Source: CAWCUZ01 sp963798795 (GTDB lineage: Bacteria; Acidobacteriota; Vicinamibacteria; Vicinamibacterales; SCN-69-37). From it: a stretch of 64,000 nt of DNA. Below the pieces are notes generated by a model. That model saw only the letters and a list, made by a program, of their open reading frames with translations, was not told where the DNA came from and did no database searches. This document shows positions 55,058 to 63,773 of the stretch, one piece after another. Within the stretch, counting starts at the first letter, position 1; each line of letters begins with the position of its first letter. The translations under genes were made by a program, and so were the position numbers. Location: assembly GCA_963798795.1 (NCBI GenBank), contig CAWCUZ010000002.1, positions 1,054,001 through 1,118,000 of the forward strand. Direction: 5' to 3'.

Positions 55058-55219
55058 CACACACTCCTGCAGGAGTTCGCCGCGAAACTCATGATGCGTG
55101 AAGCACTTGCCGCGAGCTTACCGGGCCGGTACGGGTGTGTCAATGGACGGTGCACGGTTTTGGCTCTCGTTGCGCACATCGAGCGCGCCATGCTGCGCAA
55201 TTCTGTGAGTCCCTCCGGA

Positions 55220-55225
55220 TAGAAT
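55220..55225 (+). promoter_or_regulatory. TAGAAT box for the methyltransferase gene
   Basis: TAGAAT ends nine bases before the ATG, again with no ribosome site between. Confidence 0.4.
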
Positions 55226-55234
55226 CGGCCGCGC

Positions 55235-55969
55235 ATGGAGCGAATGCTCGAGGCGACCGCGCGCGCTGAAGACACGCACTTCTGGTTCCGCGGCCTGCGC
55301 CGGAACGCGCGGCTGCTGCTCGCGCGCGCCCTCAACGGACGCCGGCCGTCGCTCATCGTCGATTGCGGCGCGGGCACCGGCCGCAATCTCGACTGGCTCC
55401 GCGAGTTCGGACCGGCCGTCGGCGTGGAGCGGTCGCCGGTCGGCCTCGCCGTCGGCCGCGCGCACCGCCGGCCGATGGTCCGCGGCCGCGTGGAGGCCCT
55501 GCCGCTCGCCAACGCCTCGGCGGATGTCGCCACCTCGTTCGACGTGCTCTATTGTCTCGAGGACCCGGTCGAACGGGCGGCCGCGGCCGAAATGTATCGC
55601 GTCCTGCGCCCGGGCGGCATCGTTGTCGTCAACGTCGCGGCGCTCGGGATCCTGCGCGGCTCGCACTCGACGCTCACGCACGAGGTCCGCCGCTACACCA
55701 GGGCGCGGCTCCGCGCCCTGCTCACCGGCGCCGGATTCGCCATCGAGCGGATGACATTCACCAACTGCGCGACCTTTCCGCTCGCGCTCGCGGTCCGGCT
55801 GACGGATCGGATGACCGGCCGCGCCGGCACGCCGTCGGACGCCGACCTGACCGTGCCGGCCGCGCCCGTCAACGCGATCCTGAGCGGCGTCGCAGCCGCC
55901 GAGGGCGCCTGGCTGCGCCTCGGGAATCTGCCGATCGGGTCGTCGCTGCTCTGCGTGGCGCGGAAGTGA
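55235..55969 (+). CDS. Class I SAM-dependent methyltransferase
   Basis: About 244 residues. LIVDCGAGTGRNLDWL is motif I, GVERSPVGLAVGRA motif II, RVEALPLANASADVATSFDV and YRVLRPGGIVVVNVAAL the later motifs. The front AEDTHFWFRGLRRNARLLLA is common in methyltransferases near glycan and lipid genes. The substrate is unknown. It converges on the GT-C-type membrane protein. Confidence 0.85.
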   Translation: MERMLEATARAEDTHFWFRGLRRNARLLLARALNGRRPSLIVDCGAGTGRNLDWLREFGPAVGVERSPVGLAVGRAHRRPMVRGRVEALPLANASADVATSFDVLYCLEDPVERAAAAEMYRVLRPGGIVVVNVAALGILRGSHSTLTHEVRRYTRARLRALLTGAGFAIERMTFTNCATFPLALAVRLTDRMTGRAGTPSDADLTVPAAPVNAILSGVAAAEGAWLRLGNLPIGSSLLCVARK

Positions 55970-55979
55970 GGACCGGGAC

Positions 55980-58283
55980 CTATCGGATCTCGAGGTCGTA
56001 GAGCTTCAACCCCAGCATCCTCCGGTCCGGACCGCCGTTGCGGTCGCCGGGAACGAACGTCTCACTGGTTTCGAGAGTGAGGCGGCCGCCGGCCGCCTCG
56101 AGCGCCGCGAGCGGCACGACGAACTCGTGATGGAATGCCGCGGCCGGCCTGAAGCGGCCGATCCCGCGTTCGCCGGCCCGCAGCACGACATCGGGCGGCC
56201 GTTCGAAGTCCTCGAGCGGTGACGCGCCGCGCAGCAGCACGTGCACGTCCCGCCTGGCGCCGCGGACCTCGATGGCGCTGCGGCTGGTCGTCCAGCGCCA
56301 GAGCTGGCCGCTTCGCGGATTCGCTTCCTGCTCGTTCCAGCCGTCGGCCAGCGCCGACATGACCGCCTCGGCCGGCGCGGCATCGAACTGCTCCAGGACG
56401 ATGTGCGGCGCCGGACGTCCGGGATCCGGCGACGTGACCCGCACCGTCAGGCGGGCGTATGGCCCGGCGCCGGCGCCCGTGCCGTCCGGCAGGTCGATCC
56501 AGTCAGTGAACCAGGTCCCGCCCTGTGAGAGATCGCCGGACCCGACCGTCCACCGCGCGATCGGTCGACCGTCGAGTTCCACGTCCACCGCCGCATCCGC
56601 GGCATCGGCCGGTCCAACGTGCCGGCCGCCGACGAGGACCCGCAGCGGATGGCCCTCCCGTCGCAGGAACGCCTCGGCGGGTTTGAGGTCGGGCCGGGCG
56701 CGGTCGAGCGACGTCACGCCGGCAATCTCCGGCGTCAGCGACCATCCGGAGCCCAGCATCCACCCGGGCGGCCGGATCGCCCACCAGGCGAGGCTGTCGA
56801 GTCGCGTGCCGCCGATGAGTTCTCTGATCCGCTCATCCTGCACGTACCGACCGCGCTCGACGCGCGCGCGCGGGTCGAAGAGCGCCATGTCGGTGCGCGT
56901 GATATCCGCCAGCAGCCAGACCGGCGCCGTGCCTCCGGCGGTCCAGTGCCGCACGGCCCGGAGCCACTCTCGATCGCCGGGAAAGGGCTGCGGCCCCACG
57001 TCCCACACCGGCCGGTACCAGTCGATGGCCCGCCGGACGCCCCACCAGACCTGATGGTGCATCAGCAGCACCGGCGGTTCGCTCGCCTCCGGGAACGCGC
57101 TCCGCATGTCCTGGAGGGCGCGGAACACCGGCGCCGCGTCCGCGCCGTAGGCCATCAGCCGCGGCTGCACGACGACGATTTCGGCCGCAGCCACGACCAG
57201 CGTCCCGATCGCCGCACCACGCAGCCCGAGCAGCGACAGCCCGGCGACCGCCAGCCCCGCCACGGGCACGACCACGGGCAGCGCGTATCGCAACGTGGCG
57301 GTCTCCTGGAATGCCAGATGAAACAACAGGTACGGCAGGAAGCCGGCGAGCACGAAGGCCAGCCCACGGCGACGACGGGCAGCCATCCAGACCGCGCCAA
57401 TCAAGGCGAGCCCGAGTACCGCATTGGCGAGCGCCCGCGCCGGCCACGGGCCGGCGAACGTGTGCCGCAGCGCGGGACCGAGGAGCGACCAGCTCGGCCG
57501 GGTGAACAGCATCTCCACGCCGGAAAAGTCCTGCGCTCCCTGGCTGCCGATCGACGCGAGGTATCGCGCGACGCCGCCGCTCAACCAGACGAGCGGGACC
57601 GCCCAGATCAGGCAGCCGGCTGCCGCCGCGCCCACCAGCCTCAGGCTGTCGAGGGTGCGGCCGCGGACCGCGAGCGCGATCGCGCCCCACGCGAGCAGGG
57701 GTCCGGTGAGCCACATCGTCTGCGATCGCAACCCGACGGCGAGTCCGGCGCCACAGGCGGCCCCGATCCAGAACCAGGGCAGGCGCGTGCCTCGATCGAG
57801 GGGGAGTTGCCGCAGACCGCGAACGAGTGCGGCCTGGACGAACACCGCCGCGACGAGACCGGGCGTATCGCTGAGCGGTCGCGCCGCCGTGAACCAGAAC
57901 AGCGGTGCGGCCACCCCGACGATGGCGGCCAGAAGCGCCAGGACCGGCGGGGTCAGACCGACGGCCACCCAGAACTCCGTCAACGCCAGGACGGCCACGG
58001 TGCCGGCCATGACGCCCCAGATCGCGAGCCCGATCGCGGCGCGCTGGTCACGGCTCATCCCGGGCGCCACGACGCCGATGGCCGCGGTGGATCCTTTGGC
58101 CAACGCCACGAACACGGGCGAACCGGGCGGATGTGGGCGATGGCTGGCGACATCGAACGACTCGACGCCGAGGGCGAAGTTGATGGAGTCGATGTCCTCC
58201 AGCGACCGCGGCAGGGCCGCCGCGTGGGCGACAAAGAACACGACGCCCACCAGAACCACGACGAACCGGATCCTCGGCGTCAC
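55980..58283 (-). CDS. GT-C-type polytopic membrane glycosyltransferase (DUF2723-like)
   Basis: About 767 residues. The first 380 residues contain about eleven hydrophobic segments; near the front DIDSINFALGVESFDVASHR and PHPPGSPVFVALA give the acidic loop and the HPPG motif of DUF2723/GT-C proteins. The C-terminal 350 residues look soluble, with a strand-rich carbohydrate-binding-like end. It should move a sugar or polyprenyl-linked sugar across or at the inner membrane. A GTG at 58283 is used; a TTG at 58292 adds three residues. It lies 72 bases after larE on the same strand. Confidence 0.72.
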   Translation of the reverse strand: MTPRIRFVVVLVGVVFFVAHAAALPRSLEDIDSINFALGVESFDVASHRPHPPGSPVFVALAKGSTAAIGVVAPGMSRDQRAAIGLAIWGVMAGTVAVLALTEFWVAVGLTPPVLALLAAIVGVAAPLFWFTAARPLSDTPGLVAAVFVQAALVRGLRQLPLDRGTRLPWFWIGAACGAGLAVGLRSQTMWLTGPLLAWGAIALAVRGRTLDSLRLVGAAAAGCLIWAVPLVWLSGGVARYLASIGSQGAQDFSGVEMLFTRPSWSLLGPALRHTFAGPWPARALANAVLGLALIGAVWMAARRRRGLAFVLAGFLPYLLFHLAFQETATLRYALPVVVPVAGLAVAGLSLLGLRGAAIGTLVVAAAEIVVVQPRLMAYGADAAPVFRALQDMRSAFPEASEPPVLLMHHQVWWGVRRAIDWYRPVWDVGPQPFPGDREWLRAVRHWTAGGTAPVWLLADITRTDMALFDPRARVERGRYVQDERIRELIGGTRLDSLAWWAIRPPGWMLGSGWSLTPEIAGVTSLDRARPDLKPAEAFLRREGHPLRVLVGGRHVGPADAADAAVDVELDGRPIARWTVGSGDLSQGGTWFTDWIDLPDGTGAGAGPYARLTVRVTSPDPGRPAPHIVLEQFDAAPAEAVMSALADGWNEQEANPRSGQLWRWTTSRSAIEVRGARRDVHVLLRGASPLEDFERPPDVVLRAGERGIGRFRPAAAFHHEFVVPLAALEAAGGRLTLETSETFVPGDRNGGPDRRMLGLKLYDLEIR

Positions 58284-58355
58284 GACAGGCAAGTCGAGCT
58301 TACACGGAGCATCGGATCAGACGCGAGGCGGCCGCGGCGGACGGTTCGACGTCGG

Positions 58356-59201
58356 CTAGACGGCCTTGAGGCTGAGCCCTTCGTTCAGGCTGCCGAGCCG
58401 GTAACCCTTGAGGTCGAGCGCGACGTAGCGGAAGCCCAACGCCCGCAGAGCCCGGTCGATGGCGGCGGCGGATTCCGGCTCCACCGCACGCCCCATCTCG
58501 TCGCGTCCGAGCTCCACCCGGGCGACGTCCCCGTGGTGCCGGACGCGCAGGATGCGGAACCCGAGCGACCGGAGCGCTTCCTCGGCTTGCTCGATCACCC
58601 GCAGCTTTTCGTCGGTCACTTCGGAGAAATAGGGGATTCTCGACGACAGGCATGCGGAGGCCGGCTCGTCCCAGGTGGGCAGGCCCATGAGCCGCGAGAG
58701 CTCCCGCACGTCCGCCTTCGTGAGGCCGGCATCGTCGAGCGGACTGATGACCCCGAATTCGCGCGCGGCCAGCCGGCCCGGCCGGTAGTCGCCTCGGTCG
58801 TCGGCGTTGCTGCCGTCGGCGACCGCCGCGAAACCGCGCAGGGCGGCGAGCGCGGTCAGGTGCGTGTACAGCTCGTGCTTGCAGTGGTAACACCGGTCGG
58901 TGTGGTTGGCGCGGTACTCGGGCCGGGCCAGTTCGTCGGTGCGGATCACCTCGTGGCGGAGCCCGAACGCGCGGGCGACGTCGTGAGCCAGGCGTCGATG
59001 GCGCTCCGGGTAGCTGGGGCTGTCGGCCGTGACGCAGAGGACGCGCGGCCCCAGGGTACGGGCGGCGACGGCCCCCAGATAGGCGGAGTCGACGCCGCCG
59101 CTGTACGCGACAAGCAGCGACGGCAGGTCACGCAGCCGCCCGACCAGCGCACCTTCGCGCGCGGCCAGGTCAGGCGCGGCCGGGGTTGCCGTAGCGGTCA
59201 C
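58356..59201 (-). CDS. larE: LarE-like ATP-dependent sulfur transferase (three-cysteine form)
   Basis: About 281 residues. LarE puts sulfur on pyridinium dicarboxylate for the nickel-pincer cofactor of lactate racemase. The PP-loop is SGGVDS at residues 34-39. Cys104 and Cys107 (DRCYHCKHELY) and Cys184 (EPASACLSSRIPY) are the three cysteines that bind a [4Fe-4S] cluster in the catalytic, non-sacrificial form known from Thermotoga. No larA, larB or larC is in the window, so its true client is open. The ATG overlaps the stop of the LysW-like gene. Confidence 0.8.
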   Translation of the reverse strand: MTATATPAAPDLAAREGALVGRLRDLPSLLVAYSGGVDSAYLGAVAARTLGPRVLCVTADSPSYPERHRRLAHDVARAFGLRHEVIRTDELARPEYRANHTDRCYHCKHELYTHLTALAALRGFAAVADGSNADDRGDYRPGRLAAREFGVISPLDDAGLTKADVRELSRLMGLPTWDEPASACLSSRIPYFSEVTDEKLRVIEQAEEALRSLGFRILRVRHHGDVARVELGRDEMGRAVEPESAAAIDRALRALGFRYVALDLKGYRLGSLNEGLSLKAV

Positions 59202-59488
59202 TCCTCCCAGTCCTCGTCGTCGTCGTCGTCATCATCATCATCGAGGTCGTCGATGTCCTCGTCTTCCTGTTCCCCGTCGCCGCCGCCGAGCGACTCGTCC
59301 TTGACCTCTTCGTCATCCGACTCGTCCTCGTCGTCATCATCATCGCCCTCGAACTCGAGTGGATCGAGGCTGGCGACGCGCAGGCGGCTGCCGCACGCCT
59401 CGCAATCCCAGGGATCGCCGATTTCCAAATCGTCGAGGTCGTCGGCGTCGACTACGAGCTCGGCGTCGCATTCCGGACAGGTCGCCAT
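59198..59488 (-). CDS. LysW-like amino-group carrier protein with poly-acidic insert
   Basis: 96 residues. LysW proteins carry an amino acid on the gamma-carboxyl of their C-terminal Glu during lysine, arginine or secondary metabolite synthesis. Here CPECDAELVV and WDCEACGSRLRVASLDPLEF give the zinc ribbon (Cys4, 7, 29, 32) and the LDPL stretch, and the last residues are EDWEE, matching the family end EDWGE. Between lies an insert of about 40 Asp and Glu, giving a length nearly twice the usual 55. GAGGAG precedes the ATG by six bases. The gene overlaps larE (ATGA). No LysX-type ligase is here, so function is open. Confidence 0.72.
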   Translation of the reverse strand: MATCPECDAELVVDADDLDDLEIGDPWDCEACGSRLRVASLDPLEFEGDDDDDEDESDDEEVKDESLGGGDGEQEDEDIDDLDDDDDDDDDEDWEE

Positions 59489-59568
59489 GTCGGTCTCCTC
59501 GGCAGCGGGTCGGGCCGTGGCGCGCGCGGGGCCAATGCCGCGGACGCGGATCCGCGCCGCTTCAACCG

Positions 59569-59596
59569 ATTATAACGAGCCGGTTCAACGGGTCAA
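59569..59596 (-). promoter_or_regulatory. Strong sigma-70-type promoter for lysW-like/larE
   Basis: On the minus strand TTGACC (59596-59591), a 16-base gap and a perfect TATAAT (59574-59569). The leader to the ATG is about 74 bases and holds a GAGGAG ribosome site. This is the best canonical promoter in the window. Confidence 0.7.
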
Positions 59597-59636
59597 TCGC
59601 GCAACGGCCGATAGATCGGTGTGAGAGGATCCCGCG

Positions 59637-60329
59637 ATGGCCACGGCGTCGGCAAAGACCGTTTTGATCGCCCATCGTCTGCCGTCCGTTCGCGATCGGT
59701 TCGCAGCCGCGCTGGCCGACGCCCGCCACGCCTACGTCATGGCGGAGTCGGAATCCGGTGCGCGCCTGGCGGTGGGTGACGCCAGCCGGCCGATCAGCCT
59801 GGCGCTCATCGACCTCGGCCTCGCAGCCGACGGCGTGGCGTTCGTCAAGGCGCTGCGGCAGGCGGCCGGCAGGCCCCTGCCGGTCGTCGTGTTCGCCGGC
59901 ACCGTCTCGACGGCGGACCAGGTGCAGGCGCTGCTCACCGTCAACGTCGCCGGCTACATCAGCGAGCATGCCGCCACGCCGCACATCCTGCCCGCGCTCG
60001 CGCCCCATCTGTTTCCGGACAGCTTCAACCGCCGCGCGAGTCCCCGCGTCACGCTCGGCATTCCGATCTCCTATCGATCGGGACAGACGATCGCGAGCTC
60101 TCTGACGCTCGACATCAGCAAGGGCGGCGTGGGCATCCGCACGATGAGCCCGCTGCCCATCGGCGCCATCGTGCAGGTGAAATTCCGGCTGCCGGGAAGT
60201 GGCACGGATGTCGACGCCTCGGGCCGGGTGACCTGGAGCGACCGCAAGGTCGGGATGGGCATTCAGTTCGACCGGGTCGAGGGCGGCGCCCAGGCCGCGA
60301 TCGACGTGTTCATCGACGAACGGCGCTGA
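59637..60329 (+). CDS. Degenerate receiver plus PilZ domain protein
   Basis: About 230 residues. Residues 8-120 follow a response-regulator fold, with Asp59 in the phosphoacceptor position (LALIDLGLA), but the N-terminal acidic pair (IAHRLPS) and the usual Lys are missing, so phosphorylation is doubtful. Residues 130-230 are PilZ: NRRASPR and DISKGGVGI are the c-di-GMP-binding RxxxR and DxSxxG motifs. It probably links c-di-GMP to motility or envelope control. An AGAGGA site precedes the ATG. Confidence 0.82.
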   Translation: MATASAKTVLIAHRLPSVRDRFAAALADARHAYVMAESESGARLAVGDASRPISLALIDLGLAADGVAFVKALRQAAGRPLPVVVFAGTVSTADQVQALLTVNVAGYISEHAATPHILPALAPHLFPDSFNRRASPRVTLGIPISYRSGQTIASSLTLDISKGGVGIRTMSPLPIGAIVQVKFRLPGSGTDVDASGRVTWSDRKVGMGIQFDRVEGGAQAAIDVFIDERR

Positions 60330-60332
60330 CGG

Positions 60333-62293
60333 TCAGCGCACGCGCAGCAGGCGGAGGCTGTTGGCCGTGACGAGCAGCGACGCCCCCGTGTCGGCCAGCA
60401 CGGCCATCCAGAGCGTCGCCAGCCCCGTCGCCGCGAGCACGATGAACGCGGCTTTCAGACCGACGGCCATCGCGACGTTGGCCTTCACGTTGCGCAACGC
60501 CGCCCGGCCGAGCCGGAGGGCGTACGGCAGTCTGGCGAGGTCGTCGGCCATCAGGGCCACGTCCGCCGCCTCGAGGGCGACGTCGCTGCCGGCGGCGCCC
60601 ATGGCGATTCCGACGTCGGCGGCGGCCAGGGCCGGCGCGTCGTTGATGCCATCCCCCACCATCGCCACGGGCCCGTGGGCCGCCCGCAGGCGGGCGACCA
60701 GCGCCACCTTGTCCTGAGGCAGCAGTTCGGCATGCGCGGCATCGAGGTTCGCGGCGCGCGCCACCGCACTCGCGCTGGCGCGGCCGTCGCCGGTGAGGAG
60801 CACCACCTGTCGGACGCCCTCGTCGCGCAGCGATCGCACGGCCGAAGCGCTGATGCTGCGCACCTGGTCCGACAGGCCGATCACGCCAAGCGCCGCACCG
60901 TCGTGGCCGACCAGCACGGGCGTGGCGCCGCGGCCGCTCACTTCGTCAATCCGATCGTGCAATGACGCCGTGCAGAGCCGCCGCTCTTCGAACAGCCGGT
61001 GACTCCCGACCACGGCCGCCGCATGACCCACAACGGCCTCGGCGCCGAGCCCGGGCAGTGCCTTGAAGTCCCGGCCGGCCGGCACGTCCAGGCCCGCGGT
61101 CCGCGCGTGGCTCGCGATGGCGCGCCCAATCGGATGCTCCGACCGCGACTCGAGCGCCGCAGCGACCGAGAGCACGCCGGCCGTCGTGGCGCCGTCGACG
61201 CCGAGCACGTCCGTGACGGCGATGCGTCCCTCGGTGAGCGTGCCGGTCTTGTCGAAGGCGACGCAGCGGACGGCGGCGAGCCGCTCCAGATGGGCGCCCC
61301 CTTGATCAGCACGCCGGACCGGGCGGCCGCGGTGATGGCGGACACGATGGCCACGGGCGTCGAGATGACCAGCGCGCAGGGACAGGCGACGACCAGGAGC
61401 GCGAGCGCGCGGTACACCCAGACCGCCGCACCGCCGGCAAGCCCCACGACCGGCGGGATGACGCCGACGAGCACGGCCAGCACCACCACTGCCGGCGTGT
61501 AGCGTCGCGCGAACCGATCGACGAACGTCTGGACGTCGGCGCGCTGCGCCTGCGCGTGCTCCACGAGGTGGATGATCCGCGCGATCGTGCTGTCGGCGGC
61601 CAGGCGATCCACGTCCAGTTCGAGCGCGCCCGTGCCGTTGATGGTACCGGCGAACACCGCGTCGCCCGGCGACTTTTCCACCGGCCACGACTCCCCCGTG
61701 ACCGGTGCCTGGTCCACCGCCGATTCGCCCGCGCGCACGCGCCCGTCCACCGGGATGCGCTCTCCAGGACGAACCAGCACGACGTCGCCCACCCGGACCT
61801 GGTCGATGGGCGTTTGCCGCTCGCGGCCGGCTCGAAGCACGGCGGCGCGCGACGGCGCCAGATTCACCAGCGAGCCGATGGCGCGGCGGGCGTGCGCCAG
61901 GCTCCGGGCCTCGAGCCACTGCGCGACGCCGAACAGCCAGACCACCATCGCCGCCTCGAACCACTCGCCGAGCGCGAGGGCGCCGGCCACGGCGATGACC
62001 ATCAGCGTGTTGATTTCGAGCGACCGTGCGCGCACGGAACGGACGGCCCGGCGCAGCGGCGGCCCGACCGAGAGCGCCACCGCCACCAGGTACCCGACGA
62101 TGGCGAGCGCGGGATGCCCGGTCGCGCTCGCGGCGGCGCCCAGCAGGATTCCGGCCAGCGCGGGCGCCAGCAGGGCATGAGGACGGCGCCACCACGCCCG
62201 GGCGGGCGCCGTCGACACCACCCGCGCCACCGCCGGCTCGGCGCCGCAACAATCCGGCTCAGCGCCGCTCTTCGACGTGCTTGCAGGTGTCAT
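60333..62293 (-). CDS. zntA: P1B-type zinc/cadmium/cobalt-exporting ATPase (one frameshift)
   Basis: Reading over one break gives the full pump of about 650 residues: GESAVDQAPVTGESWPV, the metal-binding ACPCALVIS, then VAFDKTGTLTEG, HPIGRAIA, MVGDGINDAPALAAADVGIA and the last helix VLADTGASLLVTANSL, typical of the ZntA/CadA branch. The front lacks a heavy-metal-associated domain but has CCG. The frames join if G is added to a run of G at about 61298 (SGVLIKGG then AHLERL). It overlaps the repressor gene by 35 bases; both are controlled together. Confidence 0.88.
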
Positions 62294-62654
62294 GCAGCAG
62301 GGCCACCACGTGGTGGTCGTCCAGCGAGTAGTACGCCATCCGGCCGGCCCGCCGGACGCGGACCAGGTGCGCGGTACGCAGCAGCCGGAGTTGGTGCGAC
62401 ACGGCCGATTCGGTCAGCCCCGCCAGGGCCGCCAGGTCGCAGACGCAGCGCTCACCGTGGGTCAGCACGTCGAGCAACCGCACGCGCGTGGGGTCGCCGA
62501 GCAGCCGGAACACCGAGGAGACCGAGTCGACCGTCCGCGGCGGCAGCAGCTCGGCGCGCACGCGCTCGAGGGCAGCGCGATCGCGGGGATGGTCGACGGT
62601 GCAGGCGTCCGAATCGAGCCGACGGACGTCAGATCGGGCGGATGCGGTCGGCAC
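62259..62654 (-). CDS. SmtB/ArsR-family metal-sensing repressor
   Basis: About 131 residues. The winged helix is FRLLGDPTRVRLLDVLTHGE and ESAVSHQLRLLR. CVCDL near the start of the DNA-binding part is the alpha-3N thiol metal site of CadC types; DDHHVVALLHDTCKHVEE gives the alpha-5 site (Asp, His, His, Glu) of SmtB/CzrA types, so it may sense Zn, Cd or both. The start is a GTG at 62654. A 14-base palindrome lies 15 bases upstream. It is directly followed by the exporter. Confidence 0.9.
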   Translation of the reverse strand: MPTASARSDVRRLDSDACTVDHPRDRAALERVRAELLPPRTVDSVSSVFRLLGDPTRVRLLDVLTHGERCVCDLAALAGLTESAVSHQLRLLRTAHLVRVRRAGRMAYYSLDDHHVVALLHDTCKHVEERR

Positions 62655-62669
62655 GCATCCATGAATATA

Positions 62670-62683
62670 TGAACATATGTTCA
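62670..62683. promoter_or_regulatory. Operator palindrome for the metal repressor
   Basis: TGAACATATGTTCA is a perfect 14-base palindrome, in the AT-rich run before the repressor start, and has the TGAA-TTCA ends of known SmtB/ArsR operators. Confidence 0.75.
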
Positions 62684-62809
62684 GATGTCAAGGCTCCGGC
62701 TGTTGACTGGCCAGCGAGCCGGTGACACCTACGAGATCCGGGCGTTGGTCCAACGGCCGAGCCAGTCCGCGCCGGACCATCCGCTTTATTCCAATCTGAT
62801 GGGGCACTC

Positions 62810-63773
62810 ATGATCGAGGTTCAGCACCTCACCAAGAAATACGGTCCGTTGACGGCCGTCGATGACGTCAGTTTCACCGTCCAGAAAGGCGAGATCCTCG
62901 GGTTCCTCGGGCCGAACGGCGCGGGGAAGACCACCACCATGCGCGTCCTCACCGGCTACATGCCGGCGACCGACGGCAAGGCGGTCGTGGCCGGCTACGA
63001 CGTCTTCACCAATCCGATCGAGGCCAAGCGGCGCACCGGCTACCTGCCGGAGACGCCGCCGCTCTATCCGGAAATGACGGTGCGCGAGTACTGCTCTTCG
63101 TCGCGCAGATCAAGACGATCGGCCTGTCGTTTGCCGACCGCCGGATGCGGGTCGACCACGCGATGAGGAAGACGCGGGTCGACGACATGGCCGACCGGCA
63201 CTGCGGCAAGCTGTCGAAGGGCTACCGGCAGCGGGTCGGCCTGGCCCAGGCAATTCATGCACGACCCGGAGGTCCTCATTCTCGACGAGCCGACGGCGGG
63301 CCTGGATCCGAAGCAGATCATCGAGACGCGCGATCTGATCCGCAGCCTCGCCGGCGATCACACGATCATCCTGAGCACGCACATCCTGCCCGAAGTCTCG
63401 CAGACCTGCCAGCGCGTCGTGATCATCAACAAGGGGCGGGTGGTGGCGGTGGACACGCCCGACAACCTCACGCACCAACTCAAGGGCGCGGCCACGCTCT
63501 ACGTGCAGGTGCGGGGCGACGGCGCCGCGGCCGACGTGCTCGGGCCGGATTCCGGGCGTGCGCCAGGTGACGCTCGCGGACCAGCAGCGGAGCTACATGG
63601 CTACGAAGTCGAGGCCGATGCCGACGCGCGACGTCCGGCGCGACGTGGCGCGGGCCATCGTCGAGCGCGGCTGGGGCCTGCTGGAGCTGCGGCCGACGCG
63701 GCATCAGCCTCGAGGAGATCTTCCTGCAGTTGACGACAACGAAGAGCCGGCCGGGGAGGCGCAGCATGGGTAA
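62810..63773 (+). CDS. ABC transporter ATP-binding protein (GldA-like, several frameshifts)
   Basis: MIEVQHLTKKYGPLTAVDDV, FLGPNGAGKTTTMRVLTGYM (Walker A) and YLPETPPLYPEMTVREY (Q-loop) come first; after breaks LSKGYRQRVGLAQAI (signature), DPEVLILDEPTAGLDPKQ (Walker B) and ILSTHILPEVSQTC follow, with SLEEIFLQLTT near the end. This is the gliding-motility or multidrug-type ABC-2 ATPase. Frames change near 63095 (one base missing), 63252, 63550 and 63697 (one base extra each). The stop is uncertain; TAA at 63771 or fusion with the next gene. Confidence 0.82.

Noticed and set aside
56619..59624. 1001-codon plus-strand open frame opposite the GT-C, larE and LysW-like genes
   Set aside because: Shadow frame; the Ser-rich end comes from reading the poly-Asp codons backwards.
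59637..60329. Ordinary phosphorylated response regulator
   Set aside because: The receiver lacks the acidic pair and the conserved Lys, so it is described as degenerate receiver plus PilZ.
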